64,000 bases of DNA from Ilex aquifolium (Eukaryota; Streptophyta; Magnoliopsida; Aquifoliales; Aquifoliaceae), in NCBI GenBank assembly GCA_951799425.1, contig OX637407.1:27835691-27899690 (forward strand), in the 5' to 3' direction. A program made the translations under genes and the position numbers. Within the stretch, counting starts at the first letter, position 1. Each line of letters opens with the position of its first letter. The notes under the pieces are model-generated. The model ran no database searches and was not told the DNA's origin. It saw only the letters and a program-made list of their open reading frames with translations. Of the stretch, positions 1 through 11,700 are shown piece after piece.

Positions 1-826
1 CACATGAAGGTAGTGAATCCTAGAGGATATTGCTTGACTTGGTAAGCTCGAGCTTAATTCTTTTTTAAATAATATAAAAAAGTTTTTCGTAACCAAAAAA
101 GTAAAAATAATACCCTCATATTAGTGGATAAGATATGATTAAGTGTGGGTTTGAATCTCATTGTATGGGTTTTTTGGTTTTGCTTGAACTCTAAGCTGGA
201 ATTCAAGCTTATTGTACAAAAACAAAGTGGGGGACAAACCTCTTTTCAAATCGAATATCTAACACATGCTTTAATTAATTTTAAAAGACGGGATTTTGAT
301 TACATTAGTTCAATTATGCTAGTTTTTCCGTTCCCAATAAGTTCAATAAAACATTGTTTCTCTTTTTATACCCAACGAGATGGTTGTTAGGCTCAATCTG
401 TTGCTTGTTATTATCTTCGTTCCAAATCTCAAAAGCCTCGACTCGATTAACACGGGGGGCGTGCATCATTGGAGGAACTAAGAAGGCTGATACTTGTGGA
501 ATACCAAATAGCAGTTGAATGGAGATGGGTTGAGCTTAAAACTCACAAATTGTCATGGCTATTCCGCATATGGGTCATATAGATTGCTTAAAATGGTTCT
601 TCTTAGACTTTCCGGGATTAAATTTGGACTAAATAAATAGCATGGGCCACTATTGATTATATGGGCTTTCTCTGATCTGTTATGTGCTGGGCTTACACTT
701 TCAGAGGACTAATACGGATTTTGGAGTCCTACTTTTGAAATAGGCTTGGAATGTGAATTTAAGGCCAGAATTGGGCCTTGAAGGCTGCCCAAGGGACCCT
801 CGACAGCATAACTTCGTTGATCATTC
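1..826. other. Intergenic, no gene recognised
   Basis: AT-rich DNA with only short open frames that have no recognisable family features. No RNA gene or clear transposon end was seen before the TTA target site at 827-829, where the first MITE begins. Confidence 0.5.
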
Positions 827-1162
827 TTATGTTTGGATGGAAAAATGGAATAGTAGATAAAATATCATGTTTGGTGAGGAAGGAAAATAAGAATGCTAAA
901 AAATTAGATGGATTAATTTTTTTTTCAATTCACCAAAATCAATCCCTTCAAAATTAGGAGAAAAATTGGATTGAAAATTAATTATGCGTGTTGAATTGTA
1001 TTGTATGTTATTTGTCAAAATTGGATAGAAAGTTAATTATGTGTGTTGAATTGTATTGTATGTTATTTGTCTATATATCATTTAATATATATACATATAT
1101 TATATTTATCAGTTATATATTATGTATACATTAATTTCGTATATAGTTATAATGGTAAAATA

Positions 1163-1453
1163 TCTTATATATAATAAAGTAGCTTACAATTCAAATCTCA
1201 AAAAATAAACAAAATGACTTTTGCTATTCGCGGTTGAGATCACTTTAAATTTTACTTTAAAGTTAATCTAACGGCTAATATTAACACCCTAAATTTAATA
1301 GGAAAAATAGGCCCCTAAGGGTGTGTTTTGAGTAATTTTTTAAAAGTACTTCTATAAATTATTTCTCATAAATACTTTAAAAAAAAAATAGTGTTTGAAA
1401 TCGCTCCACCACCACCACTACCACTACCTCTACAACCACCACCACTATCACTA

Positions 1454-1485
<32 letters not shown>

Positions 1486-1734
1486 ACCACCACCACCGCC
1501 ACCACCCTCGCCGCCACCACGGTCATTGCCACCCACCACAACCATCACCGTCTCCTACCACCACCACTGCCGCCCACCACCTCTCACCCCCACTACAAAC
1601 CGATACTTAAATTCTTTTATCTATTTTCTATGTTTATGATTTGATTTTGATTTTGATTTTGAATATGAATATAAATATGTTTATTGTTTATCATTTTTTA
1701 TTACTCTGTGCCTTCAGGCACAGGCAATAACTAG
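1163..1734 (+). mobile_element. Non-autonomous Helitron, copy 1 of a head-to-tail pair
   Basis: The 5' end is TC followed by TTATATATAATAAAG, and the 3' end is a GTGCC-TTCA-GGCAC hairpin followed about 10 bases later by CTAG. These are the hallmarks of plant Helitrons (5' TC, subterminal hairpin, 3' CTRR, insertion between A and T, no target duplication). The base before it is A (1162). The middle (about 1405-1600) is an imperfect CCN triplet array (CCA/CCG), which produces long Pro-, His- or Gly-rich open frames on both strands; these are not genes. No Rep/helicase is encoded. The 3' CTAG abuts the 5' TC of copy 2 with no spacer. Confidence 0.85.
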
Positions 1735-2316
1735 TCTATATAATAAAGTAACTTACAATTCAAATTTCAAAAGATAAACAAAATGACTTTTACTTTTCAC
1801 GGTTCAGATCACTTTAAATTTTACTTAAAAGTTAATCCAACGGTTAATATTAACACTCCAAATGTAATAGGAAAAAGAGACTCATAAGGGTGTGTTTGGG
1901 ATAACTTTTTAAAAGTACTTTTAGAACTTATAATTTTTCATAAGTACATTTAAAAAAAAAATAGTGTTTGAAACCGTCTCACCACTACCTCTACCACCGC
2001 CACCATCGTCGTCGTCGCCGCCACCACCGCCACCATCGCAGTCGCCACCATCACCACCGTCGCCGCCACCACCACCACCGTCGTTACCGCCACCACCACC
2101 ACCACTGCCGTTGCCGCCACCACCACCACCACCACCACGATCATTGTCACCCACCACCGTCTCCTACCACCATCAGCTCTCACCCCCACTACAACCGATA
2201 CTTAAATTCATTTATCTCTCATCTATGTTTGTGATTTAATTTTGGATATGATACAAATATGTTTAGTGTTTACCATTTTTTATTACTCTGTGCCTTCAGG
2301 CACAGACAATAACTAG
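1735..2316 (+). mobile_element. Non-autonomous Helitron, copy 2 of a head-to-tail pair
   Basis: It starts TCTATATAATAAAG directly after the CTAG of copy 1 and ends in the same GTGCC-TTCA-GGCAC hairpin plus CTAG at 2313-2316, followed by T. It is similar to copy 1 throughout but differs at many single bases and in its CCN array (about 1975-2160), so it is not a recent exact duplicate. The outer bases of the pair (A1162, T2317) reconstitute the uninterrupted sequence seen in MITE copy B, which confirms both outer ends. Confidence 0.85.
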
Positions 2317-2508
2317 TGTATCTATATTTTTTCTATCTTTCCACTTTTTCATCCTATCAAACATAAACAAATATTTTTGTGTACTTTCCATCTCTCATAT
2401 CAAACACAAATGAGGGAAGGAATGATTTCTTCCTTGAATAATAGAAAGGGTTTTACTCCTACTTTTCATCTTTCCATTTTTTGATCCACTCTATCAAACA
2501 CACCATTA

Positions 2509-2699
2509 TGTTTTATTTGGTATAATGAAAAAATAGAAGAATGAAAAGTTGGAGAAATAGATAAAACATTATTTTTCGTAAGGAATGAGAATAAGAAAAA
2601 TTGGGAAGTAGATGAATTATCTTTCCTTTCAACTCACCAAAAATCAATCTCTTCAAAATTAGGAGAAAAATAGATAAAAAGGTAATTATGTGTGTTAAA

Positions 2700-2730
<31 letters not shown>

Positions 2731-2975
2731 TTGGTAATATATGAAATATATGCATATTTCATATATAGATATAATGGTAAAATATGTATTTATATTTTTT
2801 TCATCCTTCTACTTTTTCATCTTACCAAACGCAAAACAAAATCAATTATTTATAATTTTCATCTCTCCTACCAAACACAAATGAGAGAATGAATGATTCA
2901 TTCATTAAATGACAAAAATATATCACTCTTATTTTTCATATTTCTATTTTTCTATCCACCATATCAAACACACCA
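2509..2975. mobile_element. PIF/Harbinger (Tourist)-type MITE, copy B
   Basis: This 467 bp copy has TGTTTTATTTGG at the left and ATCAAACACACCA at the right. It is flanked by TTA at 2506-2508 (shared with copy A) and at 2976-2978. It contains an (AT)n tract near 2705-2730. It carries the intact counterpart of the site into which the Helitron pair inserted in copy A (around 2786). It has no coding capacity. Confidence 0.7.
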
Positions 2976-3135
2976 TTAGTATCATCATCAATGTGATACA
3001 AATCAACAAAAAATTATCGTCTATATGTTTAGTTTAGCGGATTTAGTCTATAATCGAATTAATTAATTAAACCTCTTAATTAATTTAATGTATCGAAAAT
3101 GACAAATAAACAAAAAAAAAGTAATAGGTGGAAGA

Positions 3136-3428
3136 AGAGCGAATTACACTTTATAACTGAAAAGATTTTAAAATTTTCATTTTGTATTTATAAAGATCAA
3201 AATTCTTATATTAAACCTTAATGTATTAAAAATATTATAACGTGATACTTCTGTTAGTTTTCGTTTAATTTTTTTGTTAGTATCAATGGTTTAACTTTTA
3301 GCAAAAAAATAATAATAAAAATACCGTATTATAATATTTGTGATACATTAAATATACAACGTAAAAAATTTAATATTTAAAGTTATAAAGTGAAAGATTT
3401 TAAAATCGATGGAAAGTACGAAAAATCC
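3136..3428. mobile_element. Mutator-like MITE
   Basis: A 293 bp stretch has inverted repeats around CACTTTATAACT (left, near 3147) and AGTTATAAAGTG (right, near 3385). It is flanked by an exact 9-bp direct repeat GGTGGAAGA (3127-3135 and 3429-3437). A 9-bp duplication is typical of Mutator-like elements. The inverted repeats do not reach the right boundary cleanly, because about 35 extra bases lie outside, so that end is less certain. It lies about 240 bp upstream of the ENT1 start codon. Confidence 0.55.
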
Positions 3429-3459
3429 GGTGGAAGAGTGACATCTCTGGCACCAAGTA

Positions 3460-3469
3460 ACGACGTCGT
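3460..3469. promoter_or_regulatory. ACGT-core palindrome upstream of ENT1
   Basis: ACGACGTCGT is a perfect palindrome with an ACGT core, about 200 bp upstream of the ENT1 ATG. ACGT cores are known bZIP-type binding sites. Use as a promoter element here is inferred from position and from the same 10-mer upstream of the DUF936 gene. Confidence 0.35.
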
Positions 3470-3669
3470 ATTACCCTGCCGTTAAGATATTAAATGCCCC
3501 AATCATTTGCTTTGTCGCACCCAAAATTTACCTCCAATTAAAAATTGGACCACATTATACAAAGAGAAAATATTCATTACAACGACGTGCGACTTGTTTA
3601 AAAGGTCCAACAACCTAGTCACGCCTCATCGGAGACGCCAAAGTCAGAAGTCGAAACAAATAAATTCCG

Positions 3670-6600
3670 ATGGGTTCCACAGAAAACAACGATGCCGGAG
3701 ATGCTGAATCAACCCATCTTCTGACCGAAACACCCTCAAACAACCCCAAAATTCCCAAAGACAGCTTCCACTTAGCCTATATTGTCTACTTCACTCTCGG
3801 CACTGGCTATCTCCTCCCATGGAACGCATTCATCACAGCCGTCGATTACTTCTCTTACCTCTACCCAGAAGTCTCCGTTGACCGAGTTTTCGCAATTGTC
3901 TACATGGTTATAGGCCTGATTTGCCTTCTTTGCATTGTGGCCTTTGCTCATAAATCGAATTCTTTCGTTAGGATTAATGTGGGTTTGGGTTTGTTTGTGG
4001 TGGCACTTCTTATTGTGCCTATAATGGATGTGGTGTATGTTAAGGGAAGGCAAGGGGTTTATGGTGGGTTCGTTGTGTCTGTTGGGGCGGTGGCGCTTTC
4101 GGGAATTGCAGATGCGTTGGTTCAAGGTGGGGTTATTGGAGCTGCTGGGGAGTTGCCTGATAGGTATATGCAGGCTGTGGTTGCTGGAACTGCTGCTTCA
4201 GGTAATGTTTTGCTGTTGTTTCTTGGGATTTGGGATTTTAAGATCTGGTAGTGTCTTCATTTGTTGAATGTTTAGTGGTTATTGTGTTTTGGGTGATTCA
4301 AATACTCATAAAGCACTTGGAGTCTGTGGCTTTACTTGCCAAGCTGACTTATTGTGCTGTGCTGTGATCATCTGATCTTTAGCAGTTTGTTGGGTTTTAG
4401 GGTGTGGCTTGAATTTAACAGATTTTGTTGTTTTTCTGGATTGGAAACTGGTTTTGAATGTCAGTATCTGGGCATGCCTTAGTTCTGTGAGTTGTGTTAT
4501 TTTGCATTACATTTTGCATTTGGGGTCTTTGGTGTATGGATCTGTTGTGGAATGCAGTTGATTTATAAAATTATGTATGGTATTGGTTCATAAAGTTTAT
4601 ATTCCATAGCTGTATTGTCTAAAGAACTTGACTTTTGCGTTGTTTGCTGCATTTATTGAGTTGATGTGGGTCATCCAAGATTTGTTTTCCTGTTGGTAGT
4701 CAATTGACTTAGAGGTCTGTATATAGTATGGGATGATAAAGTTATTTGTTTTGGATACAAACTATACCAAACCAAACCTTATCTACCAATTATTTGGGGT
4801 TATTTGTTTCAGATAAATTAGCTAAAATTGGGTACTGTTTTATGTTACCCTGGTAATATGGGTGTTCAGTTCCACATAAATCCCTTAGCCACTTCATCGC
4901 ATTATACATGAGTTTCACCGTTTTGATCAAGGGATTTCGTGGACAAATCTTGTTATTTTTTACAATACCCCTTCTTTTATAAGACCTAGTATTCTGTGTA
5001 GCATGGTCAATTATGGATTCTTGGTTCTATTGTGGACACATTCTTTGTGAACATTGTTATATTAGTAAGTCTTATGTGATTGTAAATTTGGTTACACCAG
5101 AAATATTGGCATGAGCAGACACGTAATGTGTTCTGTTGTTGGTTCGTGAATTTTCTCTGTCAAATAACTAAATTTGGAAGGTTAATATGAAGCAAAAACA
5201 ATGAAAGTAAGGCTATTTGGAATGCATTGTTTTTCTACCAATGTTGCAGTGGATGTAACATCATTCCACTGTAAGCTTCCGAAGAGGGGCAGAGCTACCT
5301 ATACGGGAGGGAGGGCACTTGCCCCCACTGGACTTTGGATAATTACCTTTTTTACAGTGTTAAATGATCATGATCTGGTTCAATTTAATGCATTGACCGC
5401 CCTGATTTTTGAAGTGTAGTGGTCCTTATTTTTTTTTTTCCTCAATGGTCAACTGCTCTTTCTAATCCAATAAAACAAAAGTTTCACTTTTGGACTGTGG
5501 AAGATATGTGAAATGCTCTCATCCACGTATATAAATTGGCTAAATATAATCTCTCTTTTATGTAGTACTTTAAAAAAAATTGCTTAAGCTGCTCCTAACT
5601 CCTTTTCAGCGAGTTAAAGATCCATAATCCAGTAAAATGACTAAACCCAAATTATTCCTTACCCAATAGAGTGTTTTCTACATTGAAAAAGAATTCATTT
5701 CTTAACAAGATGATTATTCATCTCAATTAGAGGCTTCACAACAAAATGAACGATGATTTTGTTATGGACTTTTTGATTGTAAACATGAAAGTAAATTGCT
5801 AAAAAAAATAGCACATAACAAATTATAAATGAATTAGGGATTTAAACAAACATCGTATTATACTTTGACATATCATAGATATTCATTTATTTTTCATATA
5901 ACAATTTAATCCTAAATGAAATAAAATTCTCATGCTTAAAGTTAAAATTCCATAAATTAATTGATAAGTATTCTATTAATCTTTTGGCCCCTCTAACATG
6001 AAATTTTAGCTCCACCCCTGCACCCTTATCTTCGTGCGGGCTACGACAATTAAGCAAGCCCATATGGTTGGCTCACAATAAGAAGGAAGAACATTTTTTT
6101 CTTTTTAGCATCGAAGTAACTGAAACTGTATGTACCTATATCATTTTTGCTCAGGTGTGGTTGATAAGTGTTTAACATGTTGTCTTAGATATTATGAAGG
6201 GTTCTGCATATGCTAGCACATTGCCTACTTTGCAAGTTCATTAAACAAAATTAAGCACCAAATTGTACTGCTGTATGGAGAAATGATCACAATACATCCA
6301 TTTCCTGATCTCTTATATTTGTGGTGTGCAGGAGTACTTGTTTCATTTTTAAGAATCTTCACCAAAGGTGTATATTCTCAAGACACCAATGGGCTGAGAA
6401 AAAGTGCTAATCTTTACTTCATTGTCAGCATTGTTGTGATGGTCATATGCGTTGTTTTCTACAATGTGGCTCATAGACTTCCAGTTATAAAGTACTATCA
6501 GGATCTGAAATCACAGGCCCTACATGAGGAGAGAGAGGAGAAAGGTGCCCTCACTGGGGCACAATGGAGAGCAACCTTGTGGAACATTGTTGGAACCGTG

Positions 6601-7062
6601 AAATGGTATGGGTTTGGGATGCTCATCATCTATGTTGTTACTTTGTGTATATTTCCCGGATATGTAACAGAGGACGTGCATTCCCAGATTCTCAAGGATT
6701 GGTACCCGATCCTTCTCATTACAGGATACAATGTGTTTGATCTGGTTGGCAAGTCTCTTACTCCAATCTATCTCCTTGAGAATGCAAAGGTCGCAATTGG
6801 GGCATCTTTTGCAAGGTTGTTGTTCTTGCCCCTCTTCTATGGTTGCTTGCATGGTCCCCAATTCCTCAGGACAGAAGTTCCGGTGACAGTTTTGACTTGT
6901 CTTTTGGGCCTTACCAATGGCTATCTGACCAGTGTTTTGATGATGTTGGCGCCCAAATCTGTCTTGTTGCTGCACGCGGAGACTGCAGGGATCGTGATGG
7001 TATTGTTCCTAGTTTATGGCCTGGCAATCGGTTCAGTTGTATCTTGGTTTTGGGTCATATGA
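3670..7062 (+). CDS. ENT1: Equilibrative nucleoside transporter, ENT1-like
   Basis: There are two coding exons: 3670-4201 and 6332-7062 (joined across a Gly codon; GT at 4202, AG at 6330-6331), giving 420 residues. The product is a multi-pass membrane protein of the SLC29/ENT family that carries nucleosides across the plasma membrane. The N-terminus is polar (about 30 residues), followed by hydrophobic helices. TM1 has the family motif LLPWNAFITAVDYF. A hydrophilic loop lies at about residues 220-260, and the C-terminus is very hydrophobic, ending in WFWVI. Residue patterns such as RKSANLYF and FPGYVTEDVHS match the Arabidopsis ENT1 clade rather than the ENT3/ENT6 group. The start is the first ATG of the long frame. 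The single 2.1 kb intron hosts a hAT-like insertion. Confidence 0.93.
5285..6019. mobile_element. hAT-like MITE in the ENT1 intron
   Basis: The left end AGGGGCAGAGCTACC and right end TTTAGCTCCACCCCT form terminal inverted repeats. This kind of end (AGGGGCGGAGCTAGG-like) is common among non-autonomous hAT-type elements in plants. Subterminal GGGCACTTGCCCCC (left) and TTTTGGCCCCTCTAA (right) support the call. No clean 8-bp target duplication was seen, so the insertion is probably old. It has no coding capacity. Confidence 0.55.
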
Positions 7063-8760
7063 TTCATCACTAATTTAATGGATATCAACTTCTTTGAGCC
7101 TACTGCATTGTCAGATTCCTCAGACTGAGATTGCCCGTCCGTTGAAGTAACAACTGGTGTTCTTATATTGTAGAACTTGTAAACTTTTCTGATTTTTTAA
7201 TTTGATTGCAACTGAAGCATTGGTTCACTGAAACTGAATCTAAATTGTAATCCTATTGAACAACCTGGAGAATGTAAATTGCTGGCTACAGTTTATGAAG
7301 CATAAATGATTACTTTCTTTTTCACTTTCTTTATACCCTTATAGGTTCCCCTATGGCTACGTTGTTATGACTTCACCCCAGATGAAGACCCCACCATGGT
7401 ATGCACCAATAAGACCACCAAAAGTGGCTCTCTTTCATAAGACTCTGTGTGACTATCCCCAAAAGAGCTCCACTTTTAGCAGGAAGTGACCGACTTATTT
7501 GGAAGCAATAAGCAGATTGATTGATTACTCGAAAGAGCTACAAGTGGAGCAAACAGGGTAAAAATTTGGTTACTCTGGATCAAATTGATGATTAGAAATC
7601 AAGAAAATCTTGAATCTCAGCGGTAAATGCAGCAAAATGTTGCTGTTTCACCACTGCAACCTTTTTGTTTTTAACTTCCCTCATCGAGAATATAACGAAC
7701 TTTTCTTCCTGCTTCTGTTTGCATTCACTCAGTATAACGTAGAAGTTTCCTCTTTCGGCAGGTATAAAGTAGACATTTGGGGTGAGCAGCTTTCTTCAGC
7801 AAATTTATAAGCAGGAATCGATCCTTCAGGGTACCCCTTTATGAGCAGCAATCCTGGAAGGAAGGCGGGGCTTTCTTTCTTTGTGGAAGGGAAGCTTTAC
7901 TAAAATGATGCTTAGTGTGGTCAAAGAGAAGAAGGTTGAGAAATGGACTAGAGTTAACAAAAGGCCAAAATAAGAATTCTGTCTATCCATGGACATATAT
8001 TCTCTCTAAATCTAGGCAATTTCTCTATGCATATCAAAGTTTTTTTATGGCATGATATGATCGCCTAGCCATAGCCGCATATCAACTGCACTCAATAACG
8101 GGATTTCTGTTGGATCAGATCTCTGGAAATATTTCTGGGTATACTGCATGTGCTGATGCTTTACGCTTGTTCTTAATTTGGAAGTCTCCTAGCCGTTTGG
8201 GTCTAACAGGGCTCACTCAAGAACCTTTGAACAACATCGAACTCTAATGGTAACAATGGAAAATGCCCATCACACCCACTTAGTAACGGAGCCAAAATTT
8301 TATCATAGAAGTCACTGCATTGAAACAAATGTGACAAAACCTAGGGACGCCACGCCCCTTGCGTTATGGTCATGCTGTGTACTCCATCTTCGGAAGGTAC
8401 AAATGATTGTAACAGCCATGATCGTAGAACTACAAGGTGAAGGTTTGTGATATGATTTGGTACCAAACATCACGCTGAAGAGAACCAGTTCATGTTGAGA
8501 TTTGTTTTGTCATGGACCAGCCAGGGATAGATTACTACAAAATTGCTCATCAAAGATAAGGATTGGCAGAAAAATGGCTTTTTTAACTCTAGTTGACAAC
8601 AGAGTAGATCTAAGCATCACAAAATGACGAAAATTAGCCCTTGATGGCACTTTTGCTTCCTCCTAGAATAACAAGAGATTGACAAAGCAAATATTATCGC
8701 AAAAGTATTTCCTATAAGCAATAAATTGTGCAGATAAGTGACATTTCAAGCTGAATTCCA
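7063..8760. other. Intergenic between the convergent ENT1 and RBM25-like 3' ends
   Basis: This holds the 3' untranslated regions of both convergent genes and, between them, the mitochondrial rRNA fragment at 7344-7428. The stretch from about 7430 to 8450 is less AT-rich than its surroundings and could be further organellar sequence, but I could not match it to anything. No gene was recognised. Confidence 0.5.
7344..7428 (-). pseudogene. rrn18: Mitochondrial 18S rRNA (rrn18) 3'-end fragment (NUMT)
   Basis: Read on the minus strand, this matches the conserved 3' end of plant mitochondrial small-subunit rRNA: GGTGGTCTTATTGGTGCATA, then GGGGTGAAGTC, AACA, GTAGCC and AGGGGAACC. Several differences from my recollection of the functional rRNA are C-to-T or G-to-A changes, such as GTCATAACAA for GTCGTAACAA. 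That pattern fits decay of a nuclear copy through methylated cytosines. The fragment is too short to be functional. Similarity beyond 7428 could not be established. Confidence 0.8.
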
Positions 8761-11700
8761 TCAGGTCTTGGACTTCGAAGCAAGACCAGTCTCTTCTTTC
8801 TTAATCTCAAAGATGAGCATCCTCCACATCTTGAGTACGAACATTTCGGCTTCATCATCCAGGATGGCCTGGAGTCTCTCCAGCATCTCGGATGCCTTAA
8901 CATGCTCCTGAGTGCTGGACACAATGTAGTCGACCAATGTGGCCTCTTCCTCACCCAAAAACTCTGTAATCTTCTTAGATATCCATGGTCTCATTCTCTT
9001 ATGTAGTTCATTCTGCAAAACCGATCAAAAAACATAGCATAAATTTTTTAAAAGAGATATATTTCGCAAAAATACGTTCACTGGCCAATCTACCAAGTAT
9101 GCTTAAAATCATTTTGAGAATGCTTTGCTTTTGCTAGCCCTATGTGAATAGGAAGTATGTTTATAGCTTTTGCTAGCCCTATGTGAATAGGAAGTATGTT
9201 TATATACTTATTGCTGAAAATATCCTAGCCATTCCAAGAATAATTTCATAGATTCTTTCATATTAAACTACTCTCTCAAGTCGGTTCAAACTTTTAGAAG
9301 CATTAAATTCTCCCTCATACTCTCCTTGATTTTGTTTATTCTAAAGACTGAGGATATTAAAATTAGAGGCGTGAGCAATTTTACTAACCTTGTCATAAAT
9401 GGTCCAGTCTATTTCATATGAGAATAACTCATCCTTGGTCTTCGGAATCATATCAATCAACTGTTTCGCATTCAAAAGCTTCTGATTATCTGGTGTCTTC
9501 ACTTTATCCAGTCCATGATCTCTATCCCTTGCCCTGTCAACAATATCCTTTTTGCTTTCTTCTCTGGTGCGGCCAGACTCCCCATCATTCCTGTCTCGAT
9601 CTCTCTGGCTAGATCTACCATGAGAACGTCTACTTCTTTCCTTTTCTGAATCAGGCCGTTCTTCCTTGGGGACCTTTGAGATGCGCTTTGCAAATTCTGC
9701 TGCTGCAGCCAAATTTGGAGATGGTGCCCCAGAAACAGTAGGTTGGACAGCCTGCAGTTCCTCAGTTGAGTAATCAATAGGAACTAGTGGCCGCATTTTT
9801 TTCTCCTTGTGTCCATCCTCGTCCTCCTCTTCATAGAAAACAGAAGGGACAGCAGTTCGTTTTCCTGACCCTACAAGACCGAACCCCAACTTTCTACCTG
9901 GAGCGTTGCCACTCTGCCGCGTATCCGACATAGCAATAGCTTCATCACCAGTTCCATTTGTTAGAATTGCATCACCTGTCATTAAAAAGCCACACACATT
10001 TAGAGAAGGCAGTGCACTACACAAAGAAAAGAAATAATCCTAGAAAACTTTTACCCATATGGTTTCCGTGGTCAAAGTCACCATCAGAAGTGTGATCAAC
10101 AGCTTTATCTTTTACTTCAATATTGGTCTCATCAGGGAACACAACCTTGTTATTTCCAAAAGTTGCATCACCAGACAAAAGCTTTAATTCATCTTTCTCT
10201 TGTTTTTGCAGCTGATGTTCCTCTTCAGCCTTCCTCTTTGCCTCAGCAATCTCTTCCTCTTCTCTCAATCGGTCAGCCAAGTCATCTTCCTTCTCCCTTA
10301 ACCTCCTTTTCCTCTCCTCCACACTGCTCTTATATTTTCTCTTTTTGGAATAACCATCATCACTCTCGTACTCTTGATCCATTATTTCCCGTTTCCGCTC
10401 CTCTTGCCTCTGTTTCTCCTCCTCTTTTTCCATCTTCCGTTTGCGTTCTCTCTCTCTTTCTCTATCTTCCCAATCCTTAACACGTGTCCTATACCTGCGC
10501 TCATCTTCCCGGATCTTATATTCTCTGTCCCTCTCTCTCTTAGCTCGGTCTTGCTCTCTTTCTCTCTCAAATCTTTCAAGTTCTCTTTCTTTTTCCCGTT
10601 TCAGATCTCGCTCGCGGTCTCTGCCCCTCCTATCATTCCTTCTGCTCCTGTCAGGTGAACTTGTTTCGGGTCTATCATGTTCAGTTGGAGGTTTGCTCTC
10701 ACTAGTCATCTCTTCATCATTTCTATCTTCTGCTGCATCTGCAACACGGAGGGAAAAGAAAACAGGGATAAAGTAAAAATGTTACTGGCAGACTCGCACC
10801 TTATTTTCATACAGGAGTTGACAGTTGACCAATGTTAATTTCTCTAAGAACTTCCAATTAAATAACAACAAAAGTAGAAGTGGAACTCTCAATATCGCAT
10901 GAGAGACTTACCCTTTTTCGTTATGTCAACATCTGAATCCCCACCCCTTGACCTAGCAGGAAGTTCTGAGTTGGAGTTACCAGACCCTTCAGCAGCTGTT
11001 TGCGGGGGAGGTGGTGGTAGAGGTTTGGTCTTTATCCTCTCTTCTATCATGCCAGTAAGTTTCTCCGTAGCCTCTCGGTCAGCTTCCCTATCTTCATCAG
11101 TAACAAGGCCAAAGTTGGCACTGTCATGCTTTTCTTTGTTCTCAATGGTATTCTCATTTTCCTCCGAGTCCTTTGCGGGGGGTTTCGGAGATTCCTTCTT
11201 CTCATCATCTGCTGCAGCTTTTTCCTCCTTTTCATCCCCTTCGGCTTCAGTTGGTTTAAGATTCTTCGCATTCTCTATTTTCTTCTCAACATAACGCTCC
11301 AGATATTCTCTTGTTGCTTGATCCACATTTAACTGTAGATGTAACCAATTTACCCCCATAACACAGGTACAATATCAACCACAAAAACTTAAAACAGCCA
11401 ACAAATAGATGCAGAAAGTTTACAGTAGAAATTGATTACTGAAGTTACAATATTCTGTTCTTCTGTTTTTTTTCAAAGTGGGCAAGTATCACAAAACTAT
11501 GCTATAACCAGACATCCCTCAATTCATACTTGATTCATGTACTAAGGCATCTTTTTTCTTTCATAATATAATACTCTAAAGGAACGGCATTTTCAAGTTC
11601 TAGCATCGAAAATAAACCAGATCACCCTACAGTAATCCCTAAGATGCTGACATACTTCTCAATTGTAGACAGTGCAACAAGACTCCCATCTAAATCAGAG

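Larger units (their letters stand above)
830..2505. mobile_element. PIF/Harbinger (Tourist)-type MITE, copy A, split by two Helitrons
   Basis: The element is about 520 bp once the Helitron pair at 1163-2316 is removed. It begins TGTTTGG after a TTA at 827-829 and ends in ATCAAACACACCA before a TTA at 2506-2508. The 3-bp TTA duplication and the TGTTTGG / TGGTGTGTTTG ends fit the PIF/Harbinger superfamily. Its halves (830-1162 and 2317-2505) align along their length with copy B at 2509-2975. The left half carries an internal tandem duplication of about 55 bp (near 965-1070). No transposase is encoded. Confidence 0.7.

Noticed and set aside
1366..2239. Pro-, His-, Arg-, Val- or Gly-rich open frames over the CCN arrays
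   Set aside because: They arise from triplet repeats inside Helitrons and are open in several frames on both strands. There is no start context or family similarity.
10163..10776. Ser/Leu-rich plus-strand open frames
   Set aside because: They are antisense to the Arg/Glu-rich part of the RBM25-like gene; charged codons read backwards give Ser and Leu.
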